Position numbers and translations under genes: made by a program. From Bacteroidota bacterium (GTDB taxonomy: Bacteria > Bacteroidota > Bacteroidia > Bacteroidales > VadinHA17), in NCBI GenBank assembly GCA_030631445.1, contig DAOVLD010000095.1:1-6956 (forward strand): a DNA stretch of 6,956 bases. The letters run 5' to 3'. Positions 1 through 5,678 of this stretch are shown here, in pieces (position 1 is the stretch's first letter; each line of letters starts with the position of its first letter). The notes beneath the pieces are model-generated. The model ran no database searches. It was not told the origin of the DNA and worked only from the letters and a program-made list of their open reading frames with translations.

Positions 1-191
1 ATTTTTTGAATAAATGGGGCGACAGGAGTAGAGACAAGGCTGCCACCAACAAGAATAAAATCTGTTTCTGTTTTGCCGGCTTCTATTAAGGTGTGCTTTA
101 GTGACCGGTCATTATATTCATCAGGATCAAGAAGAAGGGCAAATAATTTTTTCTCATTTAATACCTGCTTAACTATCCAATCGTAGATCAT
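1..191 (-). CDS. Geranylgeranylglyceryl phosphate synthase family protein (N-terminal part, runs off left edge)
   Basis: Only the first 63 codons lie in the window. The ATG is at 191-189 and the frame is open to base 1. The peptide carries LLLDPD (residues 19-24) and ILVGGSLVS (residues 46-54), which match the first strands of the GGGPS/PcrB TIM barrel. In that family the early Asp sits near the metal and glycerol-1-phosphate site, and the VGGS stretch helps bind phosphate. The family condenses sn-glycerol-1-phosphate with a polyprenyl diphosphate to make an ether-lipid precursor. Group II members occur in many Bacteroidota, but the prenyl chain length and physiological product cannot be read from this fragment. 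The start lies 3 bp beyond the stop of the phosphopantetheinyl transferase gene, so the two are very probably co-transcribed and perhaps translationally coupled. Family assignment is fairly firm; substrate is inference. Confidence 0.82.
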   Translation of the reverse strand, partial: MIYDWIVKQVLNEKKLFALLLDPDEYNDRSLKHTLIEAGKTETDFILVGGSLVSTPVAPFIQK

Positions 192-194
192 AAA

Positions 195-830
195 TTAATC
201 TTTACTTGTATAGACGATAATATAATTATCATATTTGAAATAATTCAAATCAAATTCTTCGTTAATCTTTTCACTGTTAACTTTACCCTTAATAATACCT
301 TTATTATTTACAGGAAATGGTTTAATGAATAGGTTTAGTCTGAAATTAATATCTTTCTTGTCACATACCTTATATAGCGCCTCCTTAGCACACCAGTGAA
401 TATAGAGATGATATTTCTCAGTGAGATCATTCTTATTGATCGATTCATTGTCGTTAATGAACTTATGAGCAATTTTCCTGATCCTGTGGGACATATATTC
501 AAGATCAATTCCAACTCTTTTAGTTTTATTTAGAAGTATTGATGTAAGGTTTTTCGAATGAGAAATACTAATATTATGGGAACCATCATCAAGATATGGC
601 TTCCGGTTACCATTATATATGATTTTTGCTTCGGAATTAACCATTTTCCTTAATAGTACCCGTACACTCAGGAATTCAAGCTTTCGTGCATGACTAAGGA
701 ATCCGTTAAAACGATCAAGTTCAGTGTCGGAAAGTTTAATCTGGTCAAGGAGTACATTAATATCTTCAGTAATCTCCCACATTCCCAGAATACTTCCATC
801 TTCCAGTCTTTTTTTCAGGATCATTCCCAT
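195..830 (-). CDS. 4'-phosphopantetheinyl transferase superfamily protein (Sfp type)
   Basis: This 211-residue protein is of usual length for the Sfp/AcpT group. Such enzymes transfer the phosphopantetheine arm of CoA to a serine of acyl- or peptidyl-carrier proteins in the cytoplasm. Visible motifs in order are RKPYL (76-80), ISISHS (87-92), VGIDLE (106-111; D109 and E111 are the expected Mg ligands) and WCAKEALYK (146-154; E150 third acidic ligand, K149 and K154 conserved). All catalytic positions appear intact. The ATG at 830 is preceded by AGGA with a 9-base spacer, unusually Shine-Dalgarno-like for this phylum; a second ATG two codons in is possible. It sits 68 bp after gldD and 3 bp before the GGGP synthase gene. 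No polyketide or peptide synthetase gene is visible nearby, so its carrier-protein partner is unknown; fatty-acid ACP is a reasonable guess. Confidence 0.92.
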   Translation of the reverse strand: MGMILKKRLEDGSILGMWEITEDINVLLDQIKLSDTELDRFNGFLSHARKLEFLSVRVLLRKMVNSEAKIIYNGNRKPYLDDGSHNISISHSKNLTSILLNKTKRVGIDLEYMSHRIRKIAHKFINDNESINKNDLTEKYHLYIHWCAKEALYKVCDKKDINFRLNLFIKPFPVNNKGIIKGKVNSEKINEEFDLNYFKYDNYIIVYTSKD

Positions 831-898
831 GATAAAGAATCCTTTTTTTTCAGAAAAACCGGGGCAAGTTAATAAAAAAATATCACCAAATCCGGGAT

Positions 899-1501
899 TT
901 ATTTTTTCCAGTTCATAGTTTCTATCAAGTGCATTATATCTTCTTTGATAAAAGCTATTACCGGAGCAAGAGAATCTTCCGCAGGCTCAACCATAAAATA
1001 CAAGGCGCCTCTTAAATAATGATCTGTACTGTCTGTTAACCAGAATTGAACAGATGAAGCAGCATCACCGTGAATGTCGTATAAGATACCATAAACTTTT
1101 TTTTCAGGATTTTGAAACATCTCTTCGTGAATAGCATCAGCTTTAATTGTGTGTTTATAAACCAGTGTATGAGCATCCTCAACCATTTCATCAAGGTTAT
1201 TATGAACCTGTTTATAGCTAATATGGATATTAGCATTATATGCCGGGTATAATATGTTTATCCAGCATGGTTCAGTATTAAAATCGGTGTCAGCTGCTAT
1301 TCTGGAATAAACCGGGTACTCAAAACTATAGGGGCATGCTGAATCAAAAAGATGGTAATTTTTTTGAGGCAGGTCGATCCTGAAATATCCCCGTGGTTTG
1401 GGAACAGTCTGTTTTTTACATGATGTTCCGCCAAACAGACCCCCCAATATTAAAAAAGTTAACAGGAATAGTATGGTTGATGTGCTATTGTTTTTTTTCA
1501 T
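899..1501 (-). CDS. gldD: Gliding motility lipoprotein GldD
   Basis: The product is 200 residues from the ATG at 1501. An N-terminal lysine pair, a hydrophobic stretch (about residues 10-24) and a cysteine at residue 28 (GGTSC) form a lipoprotein signal peptide, with a lipobox degenerate at -3. After the cysteine comes PKPRGYFRIDLP (residues 34-45), the hallmark I associate with GldD, then a mixed globular domain ending in MNWKK. GldD is a cell-envelope lipoprotein needed for gliding in Flavobacterium johnsoniae, yet it is also kept in many non-gliding Bacteroidota, so the gene alone does not show motility. I prefer 1501 to the longer reading from 1525 because that start would be TTG and adds eight residues before a normal signal peptide. 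The start overlaps the end of gldE by 17 bp, implying coupled translation. Confidence 0.93.
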   Translation of the reverse strand: MKKNNSTSTILFLLTFLILGGLFGGTSCKKQTVPKPRGYFRIDLPQKNYHLFDSACPYSFEYPVYSRIAADTDFNTEPCWINILYPAYNANIHISYKQVHNNLDEMVEDAHTLVYKHTIKADAIHEEMFQNPEKKVYGILYDIHGDAASSVQFWLTDSTDHYLRGALYFMVEPAEDSLAPVIAFIKEDIMHLIETMNWKK

Positions 1502-2837
1502 TTTCAGTCTTTGAGTAACCTTCAATTCTGACTTCTATTTTTTTAATGCGACGGTTATCAACCGATGTAACGTTGAATACAAAATTGCTGTACTTGATAA
1601 CATCATCCTTCATAGGGATTTCCCCTTTTAATTCAAGAATAAGTCCGGCAAGTGTATCAGCTTCGCCTTTTATTTTATCAAAAACACCAATTTTTGATCC
1701 GGTAATCTTATAGAAATCATTAAGTTGTGTTTTTCCTTCAAAAAGAAAAACATTTTCACCAAGTTTCTTATAAGTTGGTTCCTCCTCGTCATATTCATCT
1801 GTAATTTCACCAACGATCTCCTCAAGAATATCTTCAAGTGTTATTAATCCATATGTTCCTCCGTATTCATCCAGAACAATGGCCATATGAATCTTTTTTG
1901 CCTGGAATTCTTCAAGAAGATCATTTATCTTTTTTGTTTCCGGCACAAAATAGGGTGGACGAATAAGAGATTGCCACCTGAAAGTATTTGGTTTATGCAT
2001 ATGGGAAAGCAGGTCTTTTATGTACAACATTCCTTTAATGTTGTCGAGTGATTCAATATAAACAGGTATCCTTGAATAACCTGAAGAGATAATTTCGGGT
2101 AAAAGCTCAGTGAATTTTGTATCAATATTAATAGCGAAAATATCCATTCTTGCTTTCATTATTTCTTTTGCATCAATATTCCCGAACCGGACAATACCCT
2201 TAAGAATCTCTTTATCTTCGGTTATTTTGGTTGACGGAAGATCGAGAACTTCAGACAGATCATCCATGGAAATATCATCCTTTAAACGAGTAAATTTTTT
2301 ATGAATAATGGATGTTGATGATATTAGAACCAGACTGATTGGTTTAAAAATCTTATCAAGAATTGTGAGAGGTGTAGCCATTAACCTGGCAAATTTAATT
2401 GCAAATTGTGTCGCGTATATTTTAGGCAGAATTTCTCCAAATAGCAAGAGCAGGAAGGTTATAATTACCACCCGGAAAATAAACCCGATTACTCTGGCAT
2501 CAGACAGATCCACTATCCTGTTGATAATATAGTTTGATATGATTACAATCCCGACATTAACAAAATTGTTAGATATAAGAATAGATCCAAGTAACCTTTC
2601 GGGCATATCAATTAATTTCATGATACGGTTAGATTTCTTGCTTTTTTCCCGTTTGAATTTATCTAAGTCTGAAGGTGAAAGTGAAAAATATGCCACTTCC
2701 GATCCGGAGATAAGTGCTGAACATATAAGAAGCAGAATCAGTACTGTTAACCAGACAAAAATAATGGGGTTAAATGGATGGAAAATAATATTGCTGCTTA
2801 TTAGCGGCATCCACGAGTAAGGATCATCTGTTTCCAA
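1485..2837 (-). CDS. gldE: Gliding motility-associated protein GldE (CNNM/CorC-type membrane protein with CBS domains)
   Basis: This 450-residue inner-membrane protein has a DUF21/CNNM transmembrane domain (about residues 25-185, with SALISGSEVAYFSLSP at 40-55 and FGEILPKIYA at 133-142). A CBS-domain pair follows (about 215-345, including SRIPVY at 255-260 and DEYGGTYGLITLEDILEEIVGEI at 323-345), then a CorC/HlyC C-terminal domain (about 355-440). CNNM/CorC relatives take part in Mg2+ transport or sensing. GldE was named from the F. johnsoniae gliding locus and is genetically tied to GldD, but its biochemical role is not known. The frame begins with TTG at 2837; no in-frame ATG exists between that codon and the upstream stop, and the first ATG is codon 10 (2810). 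Residues 1-9 may therefore not be translated. It follows ssb by 36 bp and overlaps gldD by 17 bp. Confidence 0.93.
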   Translation of the reverse strand: METDDPYSWMPLISSNIIFHPFNPIIFVWLTVLILLLICSALISGSEVAYFSLSPSDLDKFKREKSKKSNRIMKLIDMPERLLGSILISNNFVNVGIVIISNYIINRIVDLSDARVIGFIFRVVIITFLLLLFGEILPKIYATQFAIKFARLMATPLTILDKIFKPISLVLISSTSIIHKKFTRLKDDISMDDLSEVLDLPSTKITEDKEILKGIVRFGNIDAKEIMKARMDIFAINIDTKFTELLPEIISSGYSRIPVYIESLDNIKGMLYIKDLLSHMHKPNTFRWQSLIRPPYFVPETKKINDLLEEFQAKKIHMAIVLDEYGGTYGLITLEDILEEIVGEITDEYDEEEPTYKKLGENVFLFEGKTQLNDFYKITGSKIGVFDKIKGEADTLAGLILELKGEIPMKDDVIKYSNFVFNVTSVDNRRIKKIEVRIEGYSKTENEKKQ

Positions 2838-2873
2838 ACTAAATAAATATATGTTTATAACTTATTTATCGGA

Positions 2874-3359
2874 CTAAAATGGAAGATCGTCATTTTCTTC
2901 CGTGGTTGAAGTATCCTGGTTTTCGAAATTGCCAGTGGCCTTGTCCATACTGGATGTTGTAATATCCTGATTATCAGATTTTGCAACGGGGGTGTCTTCT
3001 TCTGAAGGAGGAGGAATACTGCTTCTGTCACTTTTACGTCCAAGCATTTGCATATTGTCTCCAACAATTTCTGTTATATAACGTTTATTTCCATCCCTGT
3101 CATCGTACGACCGTGTTCTGATCTTTCCTTCTATGTAAAGCTGAGACCCCTTGTTTACATATTTTTCAACCACTTCGGCTAATCCTCTCCACATAACAAT
3201 ATTGTGCCATTCAGTGTTTGTAACCTTTTCTCCTTGTTTATTTTTATATGTTTCGCTTGTTGCAAAAGGAAAGTTAGCAACAGCTACACCGCTGTCCAGA
3301 TATCTTACTTCAGGATCTTTTCCAACATTACCTACCAGAATTACTTTATTTATTGACAT
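2874..3359 (-). CDS. ssb: Single-stranded DNA-binding protein
   Basis: This 161-residue protein has the usual bacterial SSB layout. An OB-fold occupies residues 1-106 ([17 protein letters not shown] at 4-20, WHNIVMW at 51-57, [15 protein letters not shown] at 71-85, MQMLGRK at 103-109). A low-complexity Pro/Ser/Thr/Asp linker follows, ending in the acidic tip DDLPF, which in SSB families docks repair and replication partners. It acts as a homotetramer on single-stranded DNA in replication, recombination and repair. The ATG at 3359 has no Shine-Dalgarno sequence but an A/T-rich leader, normal for Bacteroidota. It is the first gene of the leftward operon and diverges from the HU gene. Three tandem copies of an 8-bp unit lie 8-31 bases upstream of the start codon. 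Confidence 0.97.
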   Translation of the reverse strand: MSINKVILVGNVGKDPEVRYLDSGVAVANFPFATSETYKNKQGEKVTNTEWHNIVMWRGLAEVVEKYVNKGSQLYIEGKIRTRSYDDRDGNKRYITEIVGDNMQMLGRKSDRSSIPPPSEEDTPVAKSDNQDITTSSMDKATGNFENQDTSTTEENDDLPF

Positions 3360-3366
3360 AATAATA

Positions 3367-3390
3367 AATGATTGAATGATTGAATGATTA
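3367..3390. repeat. Tandem 8-bp repeat in the ssb leader
   Basis: Three head-to-tail copies are visible: AATGATTG, AATGATTG, AATGATTA. A degenerate continuation (AATG, then TGATTAAAATG) reaches about 3411. In the ssb transcript this reads as CAATCATT repeats directly before the start codon. Short arrays like this can change copy number by slippage. Confidence 0.85.
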
Positions 3391-3467
3391 AATGCCTATA
3401 TGATTAAAATGTTAATTGCTGCCTTTCTTTACTTGCCGACTGTGAACTGCCAACTGATTATTAATTA

Positions 3468-3475
3468 CAAAAATA
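3468..3475 (-). promoter_or_regulatory. Candidate -7 element for the ssb operon
   Basis: On the minus strand these bases read TATTTTTG, an exact fit to the Bacteroidota -7 consensus TAnnTTTG. Transcription would begin near 3461 and give an approximately 100-base ssb leader. I see no convincing -33 element at the expected distance, and the A/T richness of the region makes chance matches likely. Confidence 0.4.
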
Positions 3476-3519
3476 GTAAAAAAAATAGTTAAGTATTTCG
3501 TTTATTGTTGGAAATCTTT

Positions 3520-3527
3520 TATATTTG
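3520..3527 (+). promoter_or_regulatory. Candidate -7 element for the HU gene
   Basis: The sequence TATATTTG matches the TAnnTTTG -7 consensus exactly and is followed by GCAC, a common context at strong Bacteroidota promoters. A start near 3533 would leave a leader of about 45-50 bases, ending in an A-rich stretch before the ATG instead of a Shine-Dalgarno site. The -33 TTTG is poor: only TTCG lies at 19-base spacing. Confidence 0.6.
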
Positions 3528-3580
3528 CACACTTGATATTAAAACCGATGTAAAATATTGATAACTAAAGATTTTAAAAA

Positions 3581-3868
3581 ATGACAAAAGCAGACATTGT
3601 AAACGAAATTTCGAAAAATACCGGTATTGAAAAGGTAACAGTACAAAAGACAATTGAAGCTTTCATGGAAACTGTTAAGGATTCACTTGTAAAAGATAAA
3701 AATGTATATCTTCGTGGATTTGGCAGTTTTATTGTGAAAAAGAGAGCTAAAAAAACTGCAAGGAATATTTCTAAAAATACTACAATAATTATTCCTGAGC
3801 ATTTTATCCCTGCCTTTAAGCCTTCAAAAACATTTGTTGGTAAGGTGAAGAATAATGTTAAACATTAG
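3581..3868 (+). CDS. HU/IHF family DNA-binding protein
   Basis: This 95-residue protein has the usual length and layout of HU. A helical dimerisation half (MTKADIVNEISKNTGIEK, then helix 2) is followed by GFGSFIVKKRAKKTARN (46-62), where the DNA-binding beta arm begins. The arm tip reads NISKN where classical HU has RNPKTG-like residues, and the chain returns through IPAFKPSKTF (76-85). HU dimers bend and wrap DNA in the nucleoid with little sequence preference. Paralogues are common in Bacteroidota, so I give no hup symbol. The gene has its own likely promoter at about 3520, diverges from ssb, and is followed 39 bp later by a tiny basic ORF that is probably on the same transcript. Confidence 0.95.
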   Translation: MTKADIVNEISKNTGIEKVTVQKTIEAFMETVKDSLVKDKNVYLRGFGSFIVKKRAKKTARNISKNTTIIIPEHFIPAFKPSKTFVGKVKNNVKH

Positions 3869-3907
3869 AAGGAATTTCTGAACATTACTTCGCAAATTAA
3901 TGAATTT

Positions 3908-4000
3908 ATGCCTAGCGGAAAGAAGAAGAAAAGACATAAGATGTCAACGCATAAGCGGAAAAAGCGCCTGAGAAAAAACAGGCATAAAAAGCGGAAGTAA
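3908..4000 (+). CDS. Small basic AURKAIP1/COX24-domain peptide (probable ribosomal protein, mS38/bS22-like)
   Basis: This 30-codon ORF begins MPSGKKKKRHKMSTHKRKK and ends in KKRK. Eighteen of 30 residues are Lys or Arg and three are His; there are no acidic residues. The pattern KKRHKMSTHKRKKRLRKNRHK closely fits the short bacterial proteins labelled AURKAIP1/COX24 domain, related to mitochondrial mS38 and the mycobacterial bS22 small-subunit peptide. Such peptides bury extended chains in rRNA of the small subunit, so a ribosomal role is the best inference. In my memory this ORF sits between an HU gene and rng in many Bacteroidota, which argues strongly for a real gene. The ATG follows the HU stop by 39 bp with no clear Shine-Dalgarno sequence. 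It is easily missed because of its length. Confidence 0.85.
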   Translation: MPSGKKKKRHKMSTHKRKKRLRKNRHKKRK

Positions 4001-4127
4001 ACATCCGTTTCCTAATTCATTTATTGATGTGTTTTACTATTTAACCTAAAGGTTTGTTAGCCTTTAGGTTTAACTAGTTGTAGTATTGTAGGAAATAGTG
4101 CGGTTGATAATTTAACATGAGGATATT
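4001..4127 (+). promoter_or_regulatory. Leader region of rng
   Basis: These 127 non-coding bases lie between the small basic ORF and rng. They contain the hairpin at 4043-4070. A weak -7-like TAGTATTG (4081-4088; one mismatch to TAnnTTTG) follows it, with TTTG 24 bases earlier at 4053-4056. A GAGGA stretch at 4119-4123 lies 4 bases before the GTG start and is a credible ribosome binding site. Whether rng has its own promoter or is read through from HU cannot be settled by eye. Confidence 0.4.
4043..4070 (+). terminator. Perfect 10-bp hairpin before rng (terminator or RNA regulatory stem)
   Basis: AACCTAAAGG (4043-4052) pairs perfectly with CCTTTAGGTT (4061-4070) across an 8-base loop; two more A-T pairs are possible past a one-base bulge. 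There is no run of T after it (only TTTAACTAG), so it is not a classical intrinsic terminator. It could be an attenuator or 3'-end stabiliser for the HU transcript, or a structured leader through which RNase G regulates its own mRNA. Confidence 0.5.
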
Positions 4128-5678
4128 GTGAGCCAGGATCTGGTAATTAGTTACTCTCCCTTTGAGATAAATAGCGCCTTTCTTGAGAATAAACGATTAG
4201 TTGAACTTAAGAAGGAAAAGACTAATCTTAAATTTTCAGTTGGTGATATTTATCTTGGAAAAGTAAAAAAGATAATGCCCGGACTAAACGCCGCATTTGT
4301 TGATGTGGGGTATGGGAAGGATGCTTTCTTGCATTATCTGGACCTTGGTCCGCAGTTCCTTTCATTGAAAAAGTATCTCGATACTGCTATTAGTCGTAAA
4401 GGTAAAGTCCCGTCGTTAAACAGGTTCAGAAATGAAAAGGATATTGATAAATATGGGAAAATCAATGATGTACTGAAAGTTGATCAACCCATTATAGTTC
4501 AGATAACAAAAGAACCTATCTCAACAAAAGGACCCAGACTGAGTTCTGAAATATCTCTTGCAGGTCGGAATATTGTTCTTATGCCCTTTTCCGATAAGGT
4601 GTCTGTTTCTCAGAAACTGGAATTACCCGAGGAAAAAACCAGGTTAAAAATGCTTCTGCAGAGTATTAAACCCAGAAATTATGGGGTAATCATAAGAACA
4701 GCTGCTCAGGGTAAAAAAGTGGCACTTCTTGACTCAGAATTGCGTGACCTGGTTGTTAAATGGGAAAAAGCTTTTTTTCAGCTTATAGAAGTTTCTTTCC
4801 CGAAATTGATGATAGTAGAACTTAACCGCACAGCTGCTCTTCTTCGGGATAACCTGAATGTTAATTTTTCCAGTATCAATGTAAACGACTATTCTCTCTA
4901 CAGGGAAGTAAAAGAATATATTAAAACTATTGCTCCTGAGAAAGAAAAGATCGTTAAACTTTATATTGGTAAAACTCCTATTTTTGACCAATTCGGAGTC
5001 ACTAAGCAAATTAAAGCCCTTTTTGGTAAAACGGTTAATTTTAAAAATGGGGCTTATCTTATTATTGAACACACTGAAGCTTTACACGTTATTGATGTGA
5101 ATAGCGGAAATCGTTCAAAATCCGGAAATGATCAGGAAGCAAATGCCCTGGAAGTTAACATGGCTGCTGCTAATGAGATATCAAGGCAGTTACGTCTGCG
5201 GGATATGGGTGGAATAATTGTTATTGACTTCATTGATATGCTTTCTGCCGGAAACAGGAACAAGCTGTTTGAGAAGATGAAAGAAGAAATGAAGGGCGAC
5301 CGTGCGAAACATAATATCCTGCCGTTAACCAGATTCGGACTTATGCAGATCACTCGCCAGCGCGTAAGACCTGAAATGAATATTACTACGACAGAAAAAT
5401 GTCCTGCATGTCAGGGTTCCGGTAAAATAACTCCTGCATTACTGTTTGCTGAAAAACTTGAGGAGGAAATTGGTAATATTGTAAAAGATCTCAAGTTGTC
5501 AAAACTCACATTAAAAGTGCATCCTATTATTGCGGCTTATATAACTAAAGGGATTTGGTCACTGCGTTTAAAGTGGCGAGTAAAACATAAGTGCAAAATA
5601 AAAATAAGAAAAATACAAACCTATAATTTCCTGGAATATCACTTTTTAGATAAATTTGGTGACGAGATTACAAAGTAA
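4128..5678 (+). CDS. rng: Ribonuclease G/E family endoribonuclease
   Basis: This 516-residue enzyme is close to E. coli RNase G in size and lacks the long C-terminal scaffold of RNase E. Domains in order: an S1 RNA-binding fold (about 37-130, VGDIYLGKVKKIMPGLNAAF onward) with an insertion at about 75-115, an RNase H-like/5'-sensor region, then the DNase I-like catalytic part. Predicted Mg ligands are D323 in HVIDVNSG and D367 in GGIIVIDFIDM. CPAC (425-428) is the Zn-link that joins subunits in this family, and the small domain closes the protein. It cleaves single-stranded RNA in rRNA maturation and mRNA decay in the cytoplasm. The start is GTG at 4128 with GAGGA 4 bases upstream; the nearby ATG at 4116 is out of frame and stops at once. 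The dsbD-like gene begins immediately after its stop codon. Confidence 0.96.
   Translation: MSQDLVISYSPFEINSAFLENKRLVELKKEKTNLKFSVGDIYLGKVKKIMPGLNAAFVDVGYGKDAFLHYLDLGPQFLSLKKYLDTAISRKGKVPSLNRFRNEKDIDKYGKINDVLKVDQPIIVQITKEPISTKGPRLSSEISLAGRNIVLMPFSDKVSVSQKLELPEEKTRLKMLLQSIKPRNYGVIIRTAAQGKKVALLDSELRDLVVKWEKAFFQLIEVSFPKLMIVELNRTAALLRDNLNVNFSSINVNDYSLYREVKEYIKTIAPEKEKIVKLYIGKTPIFDQFGVTKQIKALFGKTVNFKNGAYLIIEHTEALHVIDVNSGNRSKSGNDQEANALEVNMAAANEISRQLRLRDMGGIIVIDFIDMLSAGNRNKLFEKMKEEMKGDRAKHNILPLTRFGLMQITRQRVRPEMNITTTEKCPACQGSGKITPALLFAEKLEEEIGNIVKDLKLSKLTLKVHPIIAAYITKGIWSLRLKWRVKHKCKIKIRKIQTYNFLEYHFLDKFGDEITK

Larger units (their letters stand above)
3360..3580. promoter_or_regulatory. Divergent ssb/HU control region
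   Basis: This 221-bp non-coding interval separates the two start codons. It holds candidate -7 elements for both directions, a tandem octamer array next to ssb, and a degenerate GACTG/AACTG-rich stretch at 3433-3456. No ORF of note is present in it. From memory, mutY often sits beside ssb in other Bacteroidota; no trace of it can be seen here. Confidence 0.7.

Noticed and set aside
831..898. Possible terminator between gldD and the transferase gene
   Set aside because: The two CCGG-containing stretches can pair over only about four bases and no T-tract follows in the direction of transcription.
690..918. Two overlapping plus-strand ORFs of 60 and 64 codons
   Set aside because: They lie antisense to the phosphopantetheinyl transferase gene and the gap before it, overlap each other in different frames, and show no recognisable motif.
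1036..1236. Minus-strand ORF of 66 codons
   Set aside because: It is an alternate frame inside gldD, whose frame has clear family motifs.
1501..1525. Longer gldD start
   Set aside because: The codon at 1525 is TTG and would put eight polar residues ahead of a normal lipoprotein signal peptide beginning with ATG at 1501.
2110..2820. Three plus-strand ORFs opposite gldE
   Set aside because: They mirror the gldE coding strand and have no start context or family features of their own.
2855..3375. ORFs overlapping ssb on both strands
   Set aside because: These are alternate frames of ssb; the SSB OB-fold and acidic tip account for this region.
4734..5353. Minus-strand ORFs of 112 and 73 codons inside rng
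   Set aside because: They are antisense to the catalytic region of RNase G, whose conserved residues fix the true frame.
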